Numbered from the stretch's first letter, positions 45,535 through 56,686 are shown. The stretch: 64,000 nt of DNA from Halobaculum saliterrae (GCF_009831625.1 NZ_WUUS01000009.1:1-64000), one strand, 5' to 3'. Notes: generated by a model from the sequence alone, not told the origin. Numbers and translations: made by a program.

Positions 45535-45607
45535 CGCCCGGAGCGGGATTTGAACCCGCGTCACAACCGTGACAGGGTTGTATGATGGGCCACTACACCA
45601 TCCGGGC
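45535..45607 (-). tRNA. tRNA-Asp (anticodon GTC)
   Basis: A 73-base tRNA with no intron. The acceptor stem is GCCCGGA against TCCGGGC with discriminator G, the anticodon arm is CAACC-CTGTCAC-GGTTG with GTC at the apex, and the T arm is GCGGG-TTCAAAT-CCCGC. CCA is not encoded. A T-rich CTTTCTGTTTCG follows its 3' end and may end transcription. It is transcribed away from rpoH. Confidence 0.97.
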
Positions 45608-45666
45608 ATGCATCGCGTCGGCGGGTTTCCACCACGCCTCTGCGCATCCATTCCTTTCCCGGGTAC

Positions 45667-45675
45667 ATAATTAAG
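45667..45675 (-). promoter_or_regulatory. TATA box of tRNA-Asp
   Basis: The minus strand contains CTTAATTATG about 60-68 bases before the mature 5' end, predicting a ~36-base leader to be removed by RNase P. Confidence 0.5.
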
Positions 45676-45819
45676 ACTTCTCATCCGACGCCACCGTGCC
45701 CCGCGATACCGTACGCCGTAACGTTCATATCGGCGGGGACGGATATCGCAGTCGTGCAAGCGGTGAGGTGGCCAGCCGCCGGTCCCCAACTCGTTTGACA
45801 AGCGTTATGTGGCCGGGAC

Positions 45820-45827
45820 GTATATAC
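45820..45827 (+). promoter_or_regulatory. TATA box of the rpo operon
   Basis: ACGTATATACCG is a strong TATA element 71-78 bases before the rpoH ATG, predicting a 5' leader of about 46 bases. It drives rpoH-rpoB2-rpoB1-rpoA1-rpoA2-nusA. Confidence 0.7.
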
Positions 45828-45897
45828 CGCCGTAGTATCTCGTGAAGACTTCTCCCCAGCAAACACGGCCGCGCGCGACTACGAACTCTCCCAAGCC

Positions 45898-46125
45898 ATG
45901 GTAAACGTAAGCGAACACGAACTCGTGCCCGATCACACGCTCCTCGAGGAGGACGAAATCGAGGAGGTGCTCGACGAGTACAACGTCAAACGGACCGATC
46001 TCCCCAAGATCAAGCGGACCGACCCCGCGACGCCCGACGAGGCCGAGACGGGCGACGTGGTCCGCATCGAACGGGACTCACGAACCACCGACGTCGCGGT
46101 CGTCTATCGACTGGTGGTAGAATGA
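45898..46125 (+). CDS. rpoH: DNA-directed RNA polymerase subunit H
   Basis: A 75-residue archaeal Rpb5-like subunit: [34 protein letters not shown] and the C-terminal VVYRLVVE are invariant features. It forms part of the downstream DNA jaw. First gene of the polymerase operon; overlaps rpoB2 by ATGA. Confidence 0.97.
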   Translation: MVNVSEHELVPDHTLLEEDEIEEVLDEYNVKRTDLPKIKRTDPATPDEAETGDVVRIERDSRTTDVAVVYRLVVE

Positions 46126-47687
46126 ACAGGGAGGCACGACGCTCCGTCTCCCGGGAGTACTTCTCCCAGGAGCGGCTCGCGGAGCACCACTTCCGGTCAT
46201 TCAACAACTTCCTCGACCGCGGCATGCAGCGCGTCGTCGACGAGAAGGAGACGATCGAGACCGACATCGGCGACAAGGAGGGGCAGGAGCCCGTCTACGT
46301 CGAGCTCGGCGACGTGCGGATGACGACGCCGCGCGTCCGCGAGGCCGACGGCTCCGAGGAGCTGCTGTACCCGCAGGAGGCACGCCTCCGCAACATCACC
46401 TACGCCGCCCCCGTCTTCATGGAGATGAAGATCATCCGCGGCGGCGAGGACGAGCCCGAGACGGTCGTCGACCAGACCGAGACGAAAGTCGGCCGGATGC
46501 CGATCATGGTCGGCTCGAACAAGTGCAACATCTCCGGGTTCTCCGACGAGGAGCTCATCGAGATCGGCGAGGACCCCGTCGACCCCGGCGGCTACTTCAT
46601 CGTCAACGGCTCCGAGCGCGTGCTCATGACGAGCGAGGACCTCGCGCCCAACAAGATCCTCGCGGAGTACGACTCGAAGTACGGCGACGAGATCCAGGTC
46701 GCCAAGACGTTCTCTCAGCGGCGAGGCTACCGCGCGCTCGTCCTCTGTGAGCGCAACCGCGAGGGGCTACTCGAAGTGAGCTTCCCCTCTGTGTCCGGCT
46801 CGGTCAACTTCGTCACGCTCGTTCGCGCCCTCGGGCTCGAATCCGACGAGGAGATCGTCCACCGCGTCTCCGACGACCCGGAGATTGTCAAGTTCATGCT
46901 GGAGAACCTGGAGGAGGCCGACGTGCAGACCGAGGAGGAGGCCATCGAGACCCTCGGCGAGCGCGTCGCCTCGGGCCAAGGGAAGAACTACCAGCTCAAG
47001 CGGGCCAACTACGTCATCGACCGCTACCTCCTGCCGCACCTCCACGAGGAGGGCGTCGAGGAGGAGGACGTCCGCATCAACAAGGCGTACTACCTCTGCC
47101 GGATGGCCGAGGCGTGCTTCGAGCTGGCGCTCGACCGCCGCGAGTCCGACGACAAGGACCACTACGCCAACAAGCGCCTCAAGGTCTCGGGCGACCTGAT
47201 GACGGACCTGTTCCGGACGGCGCTCAACAAGCTGGCGCGCGACGTGAAGTACCAGCTGGAGCGCGCCAACATGCGCAACCGGCAGCTCACCGTCAACACG
47301 GTGGTCCGCTCGGACGTGCTGACCGAGCGGCTCGAACACCCCATCGCGACGGGGAACTGGGTGGGCGGCCGCTCGGGCGTCTCCCAGCTCGTCGACCGGA
47401 CGGACTACATGGGCGTCCTGTCGCACCTTCGTCGCCTGCGCTCGCCGCTGTCGCGGTCGCAGCCGCACTTCGAGGCGCGCGACCTGCACGCGACCCAGTG
47501 GGGTCGCATCTGCCCCTCCGAGACGCCGGAGGGCCCGAACTGTGGACTGGTGAAGAACTTCGCGCAGGCGATGGAGCTGAGCCAGAACATCGAGGACGAA
47601 CAGGGACTGAAGCGAGAACTCGCGTCCATGGGTGTCGAGGGGATCCCCGGCATCGAGGGCGTTGACCGCGCATCCGCGGACGACTAA
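46122..47687 (+). CDS. rpoB2: DNA-directed RNA polymerase subunit B'' (N-terminal half of beta)
   Basis: A 521-residue protein covering the lobe and protrusion of the beta-like subunit. [20 protein letters not shown] begins it, [20 protein letters not shown] and [20 protein letters not shown] are conserved, the latter lying close to the active centre. The split of rpoB into B'' and B' is normal for Halobacteria and some methanogens. It is followed three bases later by rpoB1. Confidence 0.98.
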   Translation: MNREARRSVSREYFSQERLAEHHFRSFNNFLDRGMQRVVDEKETIETDIGDKEGQEPVYVELGDVRMTTPRVREADGSEELLYPQEARLRNITYAAPVFMEMKIIRGGEDEPETVVDQTETKVGRMPIMVGSNKCNISGFSDEELIEIGEDPVDPGGYFIVNGSERVLMTSEDLAPNKILAEYDSKYGDEIQVAKTFSQRRGYRALVLCERNREGLLEVSFPSVSGSVNFVTLVRALGLESDEEIVHRVSDDPEIVKFMLENLEEADVQTEEEAIETLGERVASGQGKNYQLKRANYVIDRYLLPHLHEEGVEEEDVRINKAYYLCRMAEACFELALDRRESDDKDHYANKRLKVSGDLMTDLFRTALNKLARDVKYQLERANMRNRQLTVNTVVRSDVLTERLEHPIATGNWVGGRSGVSQLVDRTDYMGVLSHLRRLRSPLSRSQPHFEARDLHATQWGRICPSETPEGPNCGLVKNFAQAMELSQNIEDEQGLKRELASMGVEGIPGIEGVDRASADD

Positions 47688-47690
47688 CAC

Positions 47691-49520
47691 ATGGCAAGCC
47701 AACAACGAGAAGCGAAAGTCTACGTCAACGGGAGCCTGGTCGGGACCCACCCGGACCCGAACCAGCTCGCGGCACAGATCCGTGAGGCGCGCCGCCGCGG
47801 CGACGTCTCCGACATGGTGAACGTCTCGGTGAAGGACCGAACGGACGAGGTCATCGTCAACGCCGACGCTGGACGCGCCCGGCGGCCGCTCATCGTCGTG
47901 GAGAACGGGGAGCCGCTCCTCGACGACGAGACGATCGAGGCGCTGGAGAACGGCGAGATCGAGTTCGAGGACCTCGTCGACCACGGCATCGTCGAGTTCA
48001 TCGACGCCGAGGAGGAGGAGGACATCTACGTCGCCACCGACGAGGAGGACCTCAACTCGCGGACGACGCACCTGGAGATCGACCCGCAGCTCATCTTCGG
48101 CATCGGCGCCGGGATGATCCCGTACCCCGAGCACAACGCCTCGCCGCGCATCACCATGGGCGCGGGGATGATGAAGCAGTCGCTCGGGCTGCCGTCGGCC
48201 AACTACCGGATCCGGCCGGACACGCGCCAGCACCTCCTGCACTACCCGCAGCTGTCGATGGTCAAGACGCAGACCACCGAGCAGATCGGGTTCGACGAGC
48301 GACCGTCGGCGCAGAACTTCGTCGTCGCGGTCATGTCCTACGAGGGGTTCAACATCGAGGACGCGCTCGTCATGAACAAGGGGAGCGTCGACCGCGCGAT
48401 GCAGCGCTCGCACTTCTTCCGGACCTACGAGGGCGAGGAGCGCCGCTACCCCGGCGGCCAGGAGGACCGCTTCGAGGTCCCGTCCCAGGACGTGCGCGGC
48501 GCCCGCGGCGAGGACGCGTACACCCACCTCGACGAGGACGGCCTCGTCAACCCCGAGACGAAGGTGGACGAGAACTCCGTCCTGCTCGGGAAGACCAGCC
48601 CGCCCCGGTTCCTCGAGGAGCCCGACGACATGGGCGGCCTCTCACCGCAGAAGCGTCGCGAGACCAGCGTCACGATGCGCTCGGGCGAGTCGGGCGTCGT
48701 CGACACGGTCACGCTGATGGAGGGCGAGGACGGCTCGAAGCTCTCGAAGGTCTCGGTGCGCGACGAGCGGATCCCCGAGCTCGGGGACAAGTTCGCGTCC
48801 CGCCACGGCCAGAAGGGCGTCGTGGGCCACCTCGCCCCGCAGGAGGACATGCCGTTCACGGAGGACGGGCTCGTTCCCGACCTCGTGATGAACCCGCACG
48901 CGCTCCCGTCGCGCATGACGGTGGGCCACGTGCTGGAGATGCTCGGCGGGAAGGTCGGCTCGCTGGAGGGGCGCCGCGTCGACGGCACGGCGTTCCAGGG
49001 CGAGGACGAGGAGGCGCTCCGCTCGTCGCTGGAGGAGCACGGGTACAAGTCCTCGGGGAAGGAGGTCATGTACTCGGGCGTCACCGGCGAGAAGATCGAG
49101 GCGGAGATCTTCGTCGGGACGATCTTCTACCACAAGCTGTACCACATGGTGAGCAACAAGCTGCACGCCCGCTCGCGCGGGCCGGTGCAGGTGCTCACCC
49201 GTCAGCCGACCGAGGGGCGCGCTCGCGAGGGTGGCCTCCGCGTCGGCGAGATGGAGCGCGAGGTGCTCATCGGGCACGGCGCCGCGATGGCGCTGAACGA
49301 GCGGCTGCTCGACGCCTCCGACAAGGAGACGGTGTACATCTCCGAGGAGACGGGGATGGTGGCCGTCGAGGACGTGGAGCAGCGTCGTATCTACGACCCG
49401 ATCACGGGCGACGAGGACGACATCCACGAGATGGAGATCAGCTACGCGTTCAAGCTGCTGCTCGACGAGATGAAGGCGCTCGGCATTCGACCGACCCTCG
49501 AACTTGAGGACGCAGTCTAA
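47691..49520 (+). CDS. rpoB1: DNA-directed RNA polymerase subunit B' (C-terminal half of beta)
   Basis: A 609-residue protein holding the hybrid-binding and clamp-contacting parts of beta. Conserved segments are [58 protein letters not shown] and [19 protein letters not shown]. The region that usually holds the C-terminal zinc motif reads [20 protein letters not shown] followed by DPITGDEDD and has no Cys, so zinc binding there is lost. The rest is full length. It precedes rpoA1 by two bases. Confidence 0.98.
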   Translation: MASQQREAKVYVNGSLVGTHPDPNQLAAQIREARRRGDVSDMVNVSVKDRTDEVIVNADAGRARRPLIVVENGEPLLDDETIEALENGEIEFEDLVDHGIVEFIDAEEEEDIYVATDEEDLNSRTTHLEIDPQLIFGIGAGMIPYPEHNASPRITMGAGMMKQSLGLPSANYRIRPDTRQHLLHYPQLSMVKTQTTEQIGFDERPSAQNFVVAVMSYEGFNIEDALVMNKGSVDRAMQRSHFFRTYEGEERRYPGGQEDRFEVPSQDVRGARGEDAYTHLDEDGLVNPETKVDENSVLLGKTSPPRFLEEPDDMGGLSPQKRRETSVTMRSGESGVVDTVTLMEGEDGSKLSKVSVRDERIPELGDKFASRHGQKGVVGHLAPQEDMPFTEDGLVPDLVMNPHALPSRMTVGHVLEMLGGKVGSLEGRRVDGTAFQGEDEEALRSSLEEHGYKSSGKEVMYSGVTGEKIEAEIFVGTIFYHKLYHMVSNKLHARSRGPVQVLTRQPTEGRAREGGLRVGEMEREVLIGHGAAMALNERLLDASDKETVYISEETGMVAVEDVEQRRIYDPITGDEDDIHEMEISYAFKLLLDEMKALGIRPTLELEDAV

Positions 49521-49522
49521 CT

Positions 49523-52474
49523 ATGGCAGGCCAGACACCCAAAGAGATCGGCGGCATCAACTTCGGGCTGATGGACCCGGAGACGTATCGGGACATGTCC
49601 GCGACGAAGGTCATCACCGCGGACACGTACGACGACGACGGCTACCCCATCGACATGGGGCTGATGGACCCGCGACTGGGCGTCATCGACCCCGGACTGG
49701 AGTGCCGCACCTGCGGCAAGCACTCCGGGTCGTGTAACGGGCACTTCGGCCACATCGAGCTGGCCGCGCCCGTCATCCACGTGGGCTTCACGAAGCTCAT
49801 CCGTCGGCTGCTGCGCGCGACGTGCCGCAACTGCGGCCGCCTCGCGCTCACCGAGGAGGAGAAGGAGGAGTACAAGGAGAAGCTCCAGCGCACGAAGGAC
49901 CTCGGCGGCGACCCCACCGACGTGCTGAAGTCGGCCGTCCGACAGGCCCGCAAGGCCAACAACTGTCCGCACTGCGGCGAGCCGCAGGCGGACATCAAAC
50001 ACGAGAAGCCGACCACCTACTACGAGGTGCAGGACGTGCTCTCGGGCGACTACTCGGAGCTCATCACCCGCGCGATGCAGCCCGACGAGCCCGAGGACGA
50101 CGAGGAGGAGGTCGACGAGAGCGAGGCGATGTCCCCGATGGATCTGGCCGACGAGACGGGCATCGCGCTCGACCGGATCAACGAGATCCTCTCGGGCGAG
50201 TTCCGCCCGCGCAAGGAGGACCGCAAGGCGCTGGAGAAGGCGCTCGGCATCGACCTCACCGTCGAGGACATGAACAAGCTGATGCCGAGCGACATCCGCG
50301 ACTGGTTCGAGGACATCCCGGACGAGGACCTCGAACCGCTCGGCATCCACCCGCAGAAGTCCCGCCCCGAGTGGATGATCCTGACGGTACTTCCGGTCCC
50401 GCCGGTCACCACCCGCCCCTCGATCACGCTCGACAACGGCCAGCGCTCCGAGGACGACCTCACGCACAAGCTGGTCGACATCATCCGGATCAACCAGCGG
50501 TTCATGGAGAACCGCGAGGCCGGCGCCCCGCAGCTCATCATCGAGGACCTGTGGGAGCTGCTCCAGTACCACGTCACCACCTTCGTGGACAACGAGATCT
50601 CGGGCACGCCGCCCGCTCGTCACCGGTCCGGCCGCCCGCTGAAGACGCTCTCCCAGCGCCTCAAGGGCAAGGAGGGTCGCTTCCGCGGCTCCCTGTCGGG
50701 CAAGCGCGTGAACTTCTCCGCGCGGACCGTCATCAGCCCCGACCCCACCCTCTCGCTGAACGAGGTCGGCGTCCCGGAGCGGGTCGCCGAGGAGATGACG
50801 CAGGTGATGAACGTCGCCGAGCGCAACATCGACCGCGCCCGGCAGTACGTCCGCAACGGGCCCGAGGCCCACCCCGGCGCCAACTACGTCAAGCGGCCCG
50901 ACGGCCGCCGGCTGAAGGTGACCGAGAAGAACTGCGAGGAGTTGGCGGAGAAGGTCGAGCCCGGCTGGGAGGTCAACCGCCACCTGGTCGACGGCGACAT
51001 CGTGATCTTCAACCGGCAGCCCTCGCTGCACCGGATGTCGATCATGGCCCACGAGGTCGTGGTCATGCCGTACAAGACGTTCCGGCTGAACACGACCGTC
51101 TGCCCGCCGTACAACGCCGACTTCGACGGCGACGAGATGAACATGCACGCGCTCCAGAACGAGGAGGCCCGCGCGGAGGCGCGCGTCCTCATGCGCGTGC
51201 AGGAGCAGATGCTCTCGCCGCGGTTCGGCGAGAACATCATCGGCGCCATCCAGGACCACATCTCGGGGACGTACCTCCTGACGCACGACAACCCCGAGTT
51301 CACCGAGACGCAGGCGCTCGACCTCCTGCGGGCGACCTCGGTCGACGAGCTCCCCGAGGCCGACGGCACGAACGACGCCGGCGAGCCGGTCTGGACCGGC
51401 CGGACGGTGTTCTCGGAGCTGCTGCCCGAGGACCTGAACCTCGAGTTCACCTCCTCGGCGGGCGACACCGTCCGCATCGAGAACGGCCAGCTGGTCGAGG
51501 GCACCATCGACGAGGACGCCGTCGGCGGCTTCGGCGGCGAGATCGTCGACACGCTCACGAAGGTGTACTCGAAGACCCGCGCCCGCGTGTTCGTCAACGA
51601 GGTCGCGTCGCTGGCGATGCGCGCCATCATGCACTTCGGGTTCTCGCTGGGCATCGACGACGAGTCGATCCCGCCGCAGGCCAACGAGCAGGTCGACGAG
51701 GCGATCGAGTCCGCGTACGAACGGGTTCAGGAGCTGATCTCGACGTACGAGGCCGGCGAGCTGGAGAGCCTGCCCGGTCGGTCGGTCGACGAGACGCTGG
51801 AGATGAAGATCATGCAGACGCTCGGCAAGGCCCGCGACTCCGCGGGCGAGATCGCCGAGGACCACTTCGCCGACGACAACCCAGCGGTCGTCATGGCGCG
51901 CTCCGGCGCGCGTGGGTCGATGCTGAACCTGACCCAGATGACCGGCTGCGTCGGCCAGCAGGCGGTTCGCGGCGAGCGCATCAACCGCGGCTACGAGGAC
52001 CGGACGCTCGCCCACTACGAGCCGGACGACCTCTCGGCGGAGGCCCACGGGTTCGTGGAGAACTCCTACCGCTCGGGCCTGACGCCCGAGGAGTTCTTCT
52101 TCCACGCGATGGGCGGCCGCGAGGGACTCGTCGACACGGCGGTCCGGACCTCGAAGTCCGGATACCTGCAGCGTCGCCTCATCAACGCGCTCTCGGAACT
52201 GGAGGCGCAGTACGACGGCACGGTGCGGGACACCTCCGACACCATCGTCCAGTTCGAGTTCGGCGAGGACGGCACCTCGCCGGTGAAGGTGTCCTCCAAC
52301 GAGGACACGCCCATCGACATCGAACAGATCACCGACCGCGTCGTCGACGCCGAGTTCGCCTCCGAGGAGGAGAAGGAGCGCTTCCTCGGCCGGCGCGAGG
52401 AGCCGACGAACCTTTCGGAGTACGCCGGGCCCGGTCTCGACAAGGCCGGCGGCGTGGGGGTGAGCGATGACTGA
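49523..52474 (+). CDS. rpoA1: DNA-directed RNA polymerase subunit A' (N-terminal part of beta')
   Basis: A 983-residue catalytic subunit. The N-terminal zinc motif is [18 protein letters not shown], a second zinc region has CRNCGR and CPHCGEPQ, and the catalytic Mg-binding motif [15 protein letters not shown] begins at Asn531. An acidic insert rich in Glu/Asp occurs around residues 180-215. [17 protein letters not shown] is also present. It overlaps rpoA2 by eight bases; together they equal the bacterial beta' subunit. Confidence 0.98.
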   Translation: MAGQTPKEIGGINFGLMDPETYRDMSATKVITADTYDDDGYPIDMGLMDPRLGVIDPGLECRTCGKHSGSCNGHFGHIELAAPVIHVGFTKLIRRLLRATCRNCGRLALTEEEKEEYKEKLQRTKDLGGDPTDVLKSAVRQARKANNCPHCGEPQADIKHEKPTTYYEVQDVLSGDYSELITRAMQPDEPEDDEEEVDESEAMSPMDLADETGIALDRINEILSGEFRPRKEDRKALEKALGIDLTVEDMNKLMPSDIRDWFEDIPDEDLEPLGIHPQKSRPEWMILTVLPVPPVTTRPSITLDNGQRSEDDLTHKLVDIIRINQRFMENREAGAPQLIIEDLWELLQYHVTTFVDNEISGTPPARHRSGRPLKTLSQRLKGKEGRFRGSLSGKRVNFSARTVISPDPTLSLNEVGVPERVAEEMTQVMNVAERNIDRARQYVRNGPEAHPGANYVKRPDGRRLKVTEKNCEELAEKVEPGWEVNRHLVDGDIVIFNRQPSLHRMSIMAHEVVVMPYKTFRLNTTVCPPYNADFDGDEMNMHALQNEEARAEARVLMRVQEQMLSPRFGENIIGAIQDHISGTYLLTHDNPEFTETQALDLLRATSVDELPEADGTNDAGEPVWTGRTVFSELLPEDLNLEFTSSAGDTVRIENGQLVEGTIDEDAVGGFGGEIVDTLTKVYSKTRARVFVNEVASLAMRAIMHFGFSLGIDDESIPPQANEQVDEAIESAYERVQELISTYEAGELESLPGRSVDETLEMKIMQTLGKARDSAGEIAEDHFADDNPAVVMARSGARGSMLNLTQMTGCVGQQAVRGERINRGYEDRTLAHYEPDDLSAEAHGFVENSYRSGLTPEEFFFHAMGGREGLVDTAVRTSKSGYLQRRLINALSELEAQYDGTVRDTSDTIVQFEFGEDGTSPVKVSSNEDTPIDIEQITDRVVDAEFASEEEKERFLGRREEPTNLSEYAGPGLDKAGGVGVSDD

Positions 52475-53714
52475 CGCCGTCGAGTCCGTCGACCGGTTCG
52501 TCGACGCTCACGAGGCGGTCACCGAGGACATCGCGCTGATCGTCGAGGACACCGAGCTGCCGCGGCGACTGCGGGACGAGATCTACGAGAACATCGACGG
52601 ACGCGGCGGCGTGACGGCCGAGCAGGCCGACGAGATCGCGCAGGCCGCCGAGTCGCGCTACCTCGACACGCGGGTCGACCCGCTGGACCCCGTGGGGACC
52701 GTCTCCGCACAGAGTATCGGCGAGCCCGGAACGCAGATGACGATGAACACGTTCCACTACGCGGGCGTCGCGGAGATGGACGTGACGCAGGGGCTCCCCC
52801 GGCTCATCGAGCTGGTGGACGCCCGGAAGACGCCGGACACGCCGATCATGGTCGTCCACCTCGACGAGGAGCACGCGACCGACCGCGAGAAGGCCCACGA
52901 GGTCGTCTGGCAGCTGGAGGCGACGAAGATCCTCGCGCTCGGCGACGTGTCGACGAACGTCGCGGACATGGTCGTCCGCGTCGACCTGAACGAGGAGACG
53001 CTGCTGGAGCGGTGGCCCACCCACGAGGACCCGACGGAGGTCGCCGGCATCGTCGCCGACATCGTCGAGGACTCGCTGGGCGTCTCCACGCGCCACTCGG
53101 GCACGACGATCGAGTTCGGGCCCGACGAGCCGAGCTACCGCGAGCTGCTCCAGCTCGTCGAGGAGCTCCGGGACATCGTGTTCAAGGGGATCGAGGAGGT
53201 CTCCCGCGTCGTTATCCGGAAGGAGGAAGTGGATGACGGCGAGGAGGAGTACGTCCTCTACACCGAGGGGTCGGCGTTCGCCGACGCCCTGGAGATCGAG
53301 GGCGTTGACGCCTCCCGGACCACGTGTAACAACATCCACGAGATCTACCGGACGCTCGGCGTCGAGGCGGCCCGCGAGACCATCATCAACGAGACGATGG
53401 AGACGCTCGAGGAGCAGGGCCTCGACGACGTGAACATCCGCCACCTGATGCTCGTCTCGGACATCATGACGAACCGCGGCACCGTCGAGTCGATCGGCCG
53501 CCACGGCATCTCCGGGTCGAAGGACTCCGTGCTCGCGCGCGCGGCGTTCGAGGTGACGGTGAACCACCTGCTCGACGCGGCGATCCACGGGGAGGCCGAC
53601 GACCTCAACGGCGTCATCGAGAACGTCATCGTCGGGAAGCCGGTGTCGATCGGCACCGGCGACGTCGACCTGCGGATGGGCTCGGCGCCCGACACGACGT
53701 CCGCGGACGACTGA
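52467..53714 (+). CDS. rpoA2: DNA-directed RNA polymerase subunit A'' (C-terminal part of beta')
   Basis: A 415-residue protein with the trigger loop: [20 protein letters not shown] and [20 protein letters not shown], and the C-terminal cleft region [20 protein letters not shown]. An acidic low-complexity end (APDTTSADD) is typical. It overlaps rpoA1 by eight bases and lies two bases before nusA. Confidence 0.98.
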   Translation: MTDAVESVDRFVDAHEAVTEDIALIVEDTELPRRLRDEIYENIDGRGGVTAEQADEIAQAAESRYLDTRVDPLDPVGTVSAQSIGEPGTQMTMNTFHYAGVAEMDVTQGLPRLIELVDARKTPDTPIMVVHLDEEHATDREKAHEVVWQLEATKILALGDVSTNVADMVVRVDLNEETLLERWPTHEDPTEVAGIVADIVEDSLGVSTRHSGTTIEFGPDEPSYRELLQLVEELRDIVFKGIEEVSRVVIRKEEVDDGEEEYVLYTEGSAFADALEIEGVDASRTTCNNIHEIYRTLGVEAARETIINETMETLEEQGLDDVNIRHLMLVSDIMTNRGTVESIGRHGISGSKDSVLARAAFEVTVNHLLDAAIHGEADDLNGVIENVIVGKPVSIGTGDVDLRMGSAPDTTSADD

Positions 53715-53716
53715 CG

Positions 53717-54142
53717 GTGCGCGTCGAGATCACCGACGAGGCCCGGCGGTACATCGGGACGTTCGACGAGCTCGTCGGCGTCGCGCCGACGGACTGCCTC
53801 GTCTTCGAGGACGGCGATCGGCTGGTCTTCCTCATCCCCGCGGGCGAGATGGCCGAGGCGGTCGGTCCCGGCGGGCGGACCGTCGAGCGCGTCGAGGAGC
53901 AGCTCGGCGCGTCGGTGGAGCTGGTCGAGGACGCCGACACGCCCGAGGCGTTCGTCGCGAACGCGCTCGCGCCGGCGGCGGTTCGGGGCGTGACGGTGAG
54001 CCGGCAGAACGACGTCGTGGCGTACGCCGAGGTCGTCGAGGCCGACCGCGGCGTCGCCATCGGCGCCGACGGGCGCAACATCGAGACCGCGCGGACGCTG
54101 GCGGCGCGTCACTTCGACATCGACGACGTGCAGTTAGCCTGA
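53717..54142 (+). CDS. nusA: NusA-like transcription termination factor
   Basis: A 141-residue archaeal NusA made of two KH domains, without the S1 domain of the bacterial factor. DCLVFEDGDRLVFLIPAGEM and VGPGGRTVERVEEQLGASVE form KH1; the second GxxG loop is GADGRNIETARTLAARHF. It starts with GTG two bases after rpoA2 and ends the operon. Role in elongation or termination in archaea is inferred from the family. Confidence 0.95.
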   Translation: MRVEITDEARRYIGTFDELVGVAPTDCLVFEDGDRLVFLIPAGEMAEAVGPGGRTVERVEEQLGASVELVEDADTPEAFVANALAPAAVRGVTVSRQNDVVAYAEVVEADRGVAIGADGRNIETARTLAARHFDIDDVQLA

Positions 54143-54214
54143 ACGTGAGTTAGCCTGAGCCTCGCGCCGGTACGCGCCGACTGTTTTTCCGTCCCGACCG
54201 CGAGCCACGCCGGG

Positions 54215-55099
54215 ATGACGCCGTTCCAGATCGAGCCGCCCGACCCGGTACCGGTTCCCGTGCCGGTCGGCACCGCGACGGACGCGCTCGCGAGCGCGCT
54301 CGCCACGGCCGGCTGGGTGCTCGCCGTCGCCCTCCCGGTGTACGCCGTCGGTCGACTCCTGATCGCCCCGGCGGCCGCCCGCGTGGTTCGCTCGCGGAAC
54401 CCGAACAACCCGACGATCGTCGACGCGACGCGAACGTACGTGGGGGTGGCGTCGACGATCGTCGCGGTCGTCCTGGGGCTCATCGCCGGCGGGTACGGAG
54501 CGACGCTCGGCGGCTCGGCGGTCGTCGTCGCCGCCGCGACGCTCGCGGTCGGGATCGCCGGACAGGACCTCATCGGCTCGCTCGTCAGCGGCCTGTTCCT
54601 CGTCGTCGACCCGGAGTTCAACGTCGGCGACTGGATCGAGTGGCCCGGCGGCGAGGGTCGCGTCGAGCGCGTCGACTTCCGATCGACGCGCGTCAGGACC
54701 GGCGAGAACGCGGTCGTCACCGTTCCGAACACGGTGTTGACGGCCGACACGGTCGTCCGCCCGTACGCCCAGGATCGGATCCGAGCGAGAGAGACCGTCC
54801 CGATCGCATACGACGACGACCTCGCGACGGCCGCGCGGGAACTCGGCGACGCCGTGGCGGCCGTCGAGGGGGTCGCCGACTCGGTCGCGCCGAGTGTGCG
54901 GGTCGACGCGCTCGGCGACGACGGCGTGTCCCTGACCGTCGAGTACCACATCGACGACCCGACGGTCTCCCGCGTGCTACACGTCCGCGGAACCGTCAGG
55001 GAGCGGGCCGTCGACGCGCTCGAGTCCGCGGGGGCGACGCCCGGGCCGCCGGCCGGCCGCGAGCTCTCCGGGGCGGTCGCCGTGGACGGGGCGGAGTGA
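54215..55099 (+). CDS. mscS: MscS-family mechanosensitive channel
   Basis: A 294-residue membrane protein. Two to three N-terminal helices lead to TM3, whose Gly/Ala-rich pattern is VVVAAATLAVGIAGQDLIGS, and then the beta domain FLVVDPEFNVGDWIEWPGGE with the loop VTVPNTVLTADTVV. It opens under membrane tension to release solute at hypo-osmotic shock, relevant for a halophile. The N-terminus has a Pro-Val run (DPVPVPVPVG). It lies between nusA and rps12, which are usually adjacent in haloarchaeal clusters. Confidence 0.9.
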   Translation: MTPFQIEPPDPVPVPVPVGTATDALASALATAGWVLAVALPVYAVGRLLIAPAAARVVRSRNPNNPTIVDATRTYVGVASTIVAVVLGLIAGGYGATLGGSAVVVAAATLAVGIAGQDLIGSLVSGLFLVVDPEFNVGDWIEWPGGEGRVERVDFRSTRVRTGENAVVTVPNTVLTADTVVRPYAQDRIRARETVPIAYDDDLATAARELGDAVAAVEGVADSVAPSVRVDALGDDGVSLTVEYHIDDPTVSRVLHVRGTVRERAVDALESAGATPGPPAGRELSGAVAVDGAE

Positions 55100-55200
55100 C
55101 CGGCGATCGGAGTCCGGGTCGACGACGCTCGCTGCGGGCCTCATTCGAGCGGAAACGTTCGCTGCGCCCGTCATCGAGCGTGCGAAACGGACGTAGATCC

Positions 55201-55230
55201 CGCGAGAGGTACCGCTAATCGTCTCTCGCG
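55201..55230. promoter_or_regulatory. Inverted repeat upstream of the rps12 promoter
   Basis: CGCGAGAG (55201-55208) faces CTCTCGCG (55223-55230) with a 14-base spacer; half-site centres are 22 bases apart. It lies about 25 bases upstream of a weak TATA-like CCCTTAGG (55257-55264), which is 30 bases before the rps12 ATG. It could be an operator or the terminator hairpin of mscS. Confidence 0.4.
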
Positions 55231-55290
55231 TCGTCTCGGGGACACGGAAAGGGAACCCTTAGGTAGCTCCGCTGAGAACGGAAGTCCACG

Positions 55291-55719
55291 ATGGCCAACG
55301 GCAAATACGCCGCGCGGAAGCTCAAGAAGGACCGCCAGAAGCGGCGGTGGTCCGACTCCGAGTACGCGCGACGCGAGCGCGGTCTCTCCGAGAAGTCCGA
55401 CCCCCTCGAGGGCGCCCCCCAGGGTCGCGGTATCGTCCTGGAGAAGGTGGGCATCGAGGCGAAGCAGCCCAACTCGGCGATCCGGAAGTGCGTGCGGGTC
55501 CAGCTCATCAAGAACGGGAAGCAGGTCACGGCGTTCTGCCCCGGCGACGGCGCCATCTCGTTCATCGACGAGCACGACGAGGTCACCATCGCGGGGATCG
55601 GCGGCGCGAAGGGTCGCGCCATGGGCGACCTCTCCGGCGTCAACTACAAGGTCGAGAAGGTGAACGGCGTGTCGATGATCGAACTCGTCCGCGGCAACGC
55701 GGAGAAGCCCGTCCGATAA
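55291..55719 (+). CDS. rps12: 30S ribosomal protein S12
   Basis: A 142-residue uS12 with the archaeal N-terminus [20 protein letters not shown] and the universal [19 protein letters not shown] and [17 protein letters not shown] segments. It sits in the decoding centre. Its stop overlaps rps7 start by one base (TAATG). Confidence 0.98.
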   Translation: MANGKYAARKLKKDRQKRRWSDSEYARRERGLSEKSDPLEGAPQGRGIVLEKVGIEAKQPNSAIRKCVRVQLIKNGKQVTAFCPGDGAISFIDEHDEVTIAGIGGAKGRAMGDLSGVNYKVEKVNGVSMIELVRGNAEKPVR

Positions 55720-56363
55720 TGAGCGAGTCAGAGCAAGACGCCGACGTCGACGCCGAGGCCGAGGCACCGGACCCGGACGCGCCCGCCGACTCCGAGCAGG
55801 CCGTCGAGAACGCGCTGCTGTTCGGCGAGTGGGACGTCTCGGAGATCGAGTACTCCGACCCGTCCACCCGGAAGTACATGAACGTGACCCCCATCGCGCA
55901 CACGATGGGTCGTCACGCGTCCAAGCAGTTCCAGAAGTCCGAGATCTCGCTGGTCGAGCGGCTCATCAACCGCCTGATGCAGACCGAGGAGAACACGGGC
56001 AAGAAGCAGCAGGCCCAGCGCATCGTTCGCGACGCCTTCGACACGATCCACTCGCGCACCGAGGACAATCCGGTGCAGGTGCTCGTCGAGGCCGTCGAGA
56101 ACGCGGCCCCGCGCGAGGAGACCGTCCGCCTGAAGTACGGCGGCATCTCCGTGCCGAAGGCGGTCGACGTCGCGCCCCAGCGCCGCGTCGACCAGTCGCT
56201 GAAGCTCATCGCCGAGGGCGTTCGCGGCGCCAGCTACAAGACGACGACCAGCGCCGCCGACGCGCTCGCGGACCAGCTCATCGGCGCCGCCCGCTACGAC
56301 GTCCAGACGTACGCCATCTCCCAGAAGGAGGAGACGGAACGCGTCGCCGCCGCCGCCCGCTAA
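55719..56363 (+). CDS. rps7: 30S ribosomal protein S7
   Basis: A 214-residue uS7. After a 40-residue acidic leader, MNVTPIAHTMGRHASKQFQK and RLINRLMQTEENTGKKQQAQ are standard, and the end ISQKEETERVAAAAR is typical. It nucleates 30S head assembly. Coupled to rps12 through TAATG. Unlike many archaea, the EF-2 gene does not follow directly. Confidence 0.98.
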   Translation: MSESEQDADVDAEAEAPDPDAPADSEQAVENALLFGEWDVSEIEYSDPSTRKYMNVTPIAHTMGRHASKQFQKSEISLVERLINRLMQTEENTGKKQQAQRIVRDAFDTIHSRTEDNPVQVLVEAVENAAPREETVRLKYGGISVPKAVDVAPQRRVDQSLKLIAEGVRGASYKTTTSAADALADQLIGAARYDVQTYAISQKEETERVAAAAR

Positions 56364-56479
56364 CGACGGCGGACCGCTTTCGTTCCGTTCGTTCACGTTC
56401 CGAGCGGCCGCGCCGGGGAGCGCGATCTCCGGCGAACGTCCCGTCGGGCGGCGGCCCGCTCCCGTCCGTCGAACGGGGA

Positions 56480-56629
56480 TCAGTCCCTGTTGTGGACGTT
56501 CGTACTGCCGCACTCGGGACAGCGAGTGAGCGTTCCGAGTCGGGGGTCGCTCACGCGATCCCACGCGTCGTTCCCGGTCGGTGCCTCGAAGCCGCAGCCG
56601 TCGCAGGTGAGTACGGTCGCCGGGGGCAT
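56480..56629 (-). CDS. Small CPxCG-type zinc finger protein
   Basis: A 49-residue protein: VLTCDGCGFEAPTGNDAWDR and TRCPECGSTNVHNRD form two CxxC knuckles of one zinc ribbon. Short proteins of this kind are abundant in haloarchaea. ATG at 56629 gives the ribbon directly. Convergent with rps7. Confidence 0.75.
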   Translation of the reverse strand: MPPATVLTCDGCGFEAPTGNDAWDRVSDPRLGTLTRCPECGSTNVHNRD

Positions 56630-56686
56630 GCGCGAGCGTACGACGCGGGATCGCATAGTCCTTGCCGACATGTCAGCCGACAGGTC

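Noticed and set aside
44633-45607. Search for an integrase or a tRNA-Asp attachment-site copy
   Set aside because: No integrase motif and no second copy of the tRNA 3' end were found by eye, so I do not call an integrated element.
49517-52105. An 862-codon minus-strand open frame opposite rpoA1
   Set aside because: Antisense to a universally conserved polymerase gene and of low-complexity composition.
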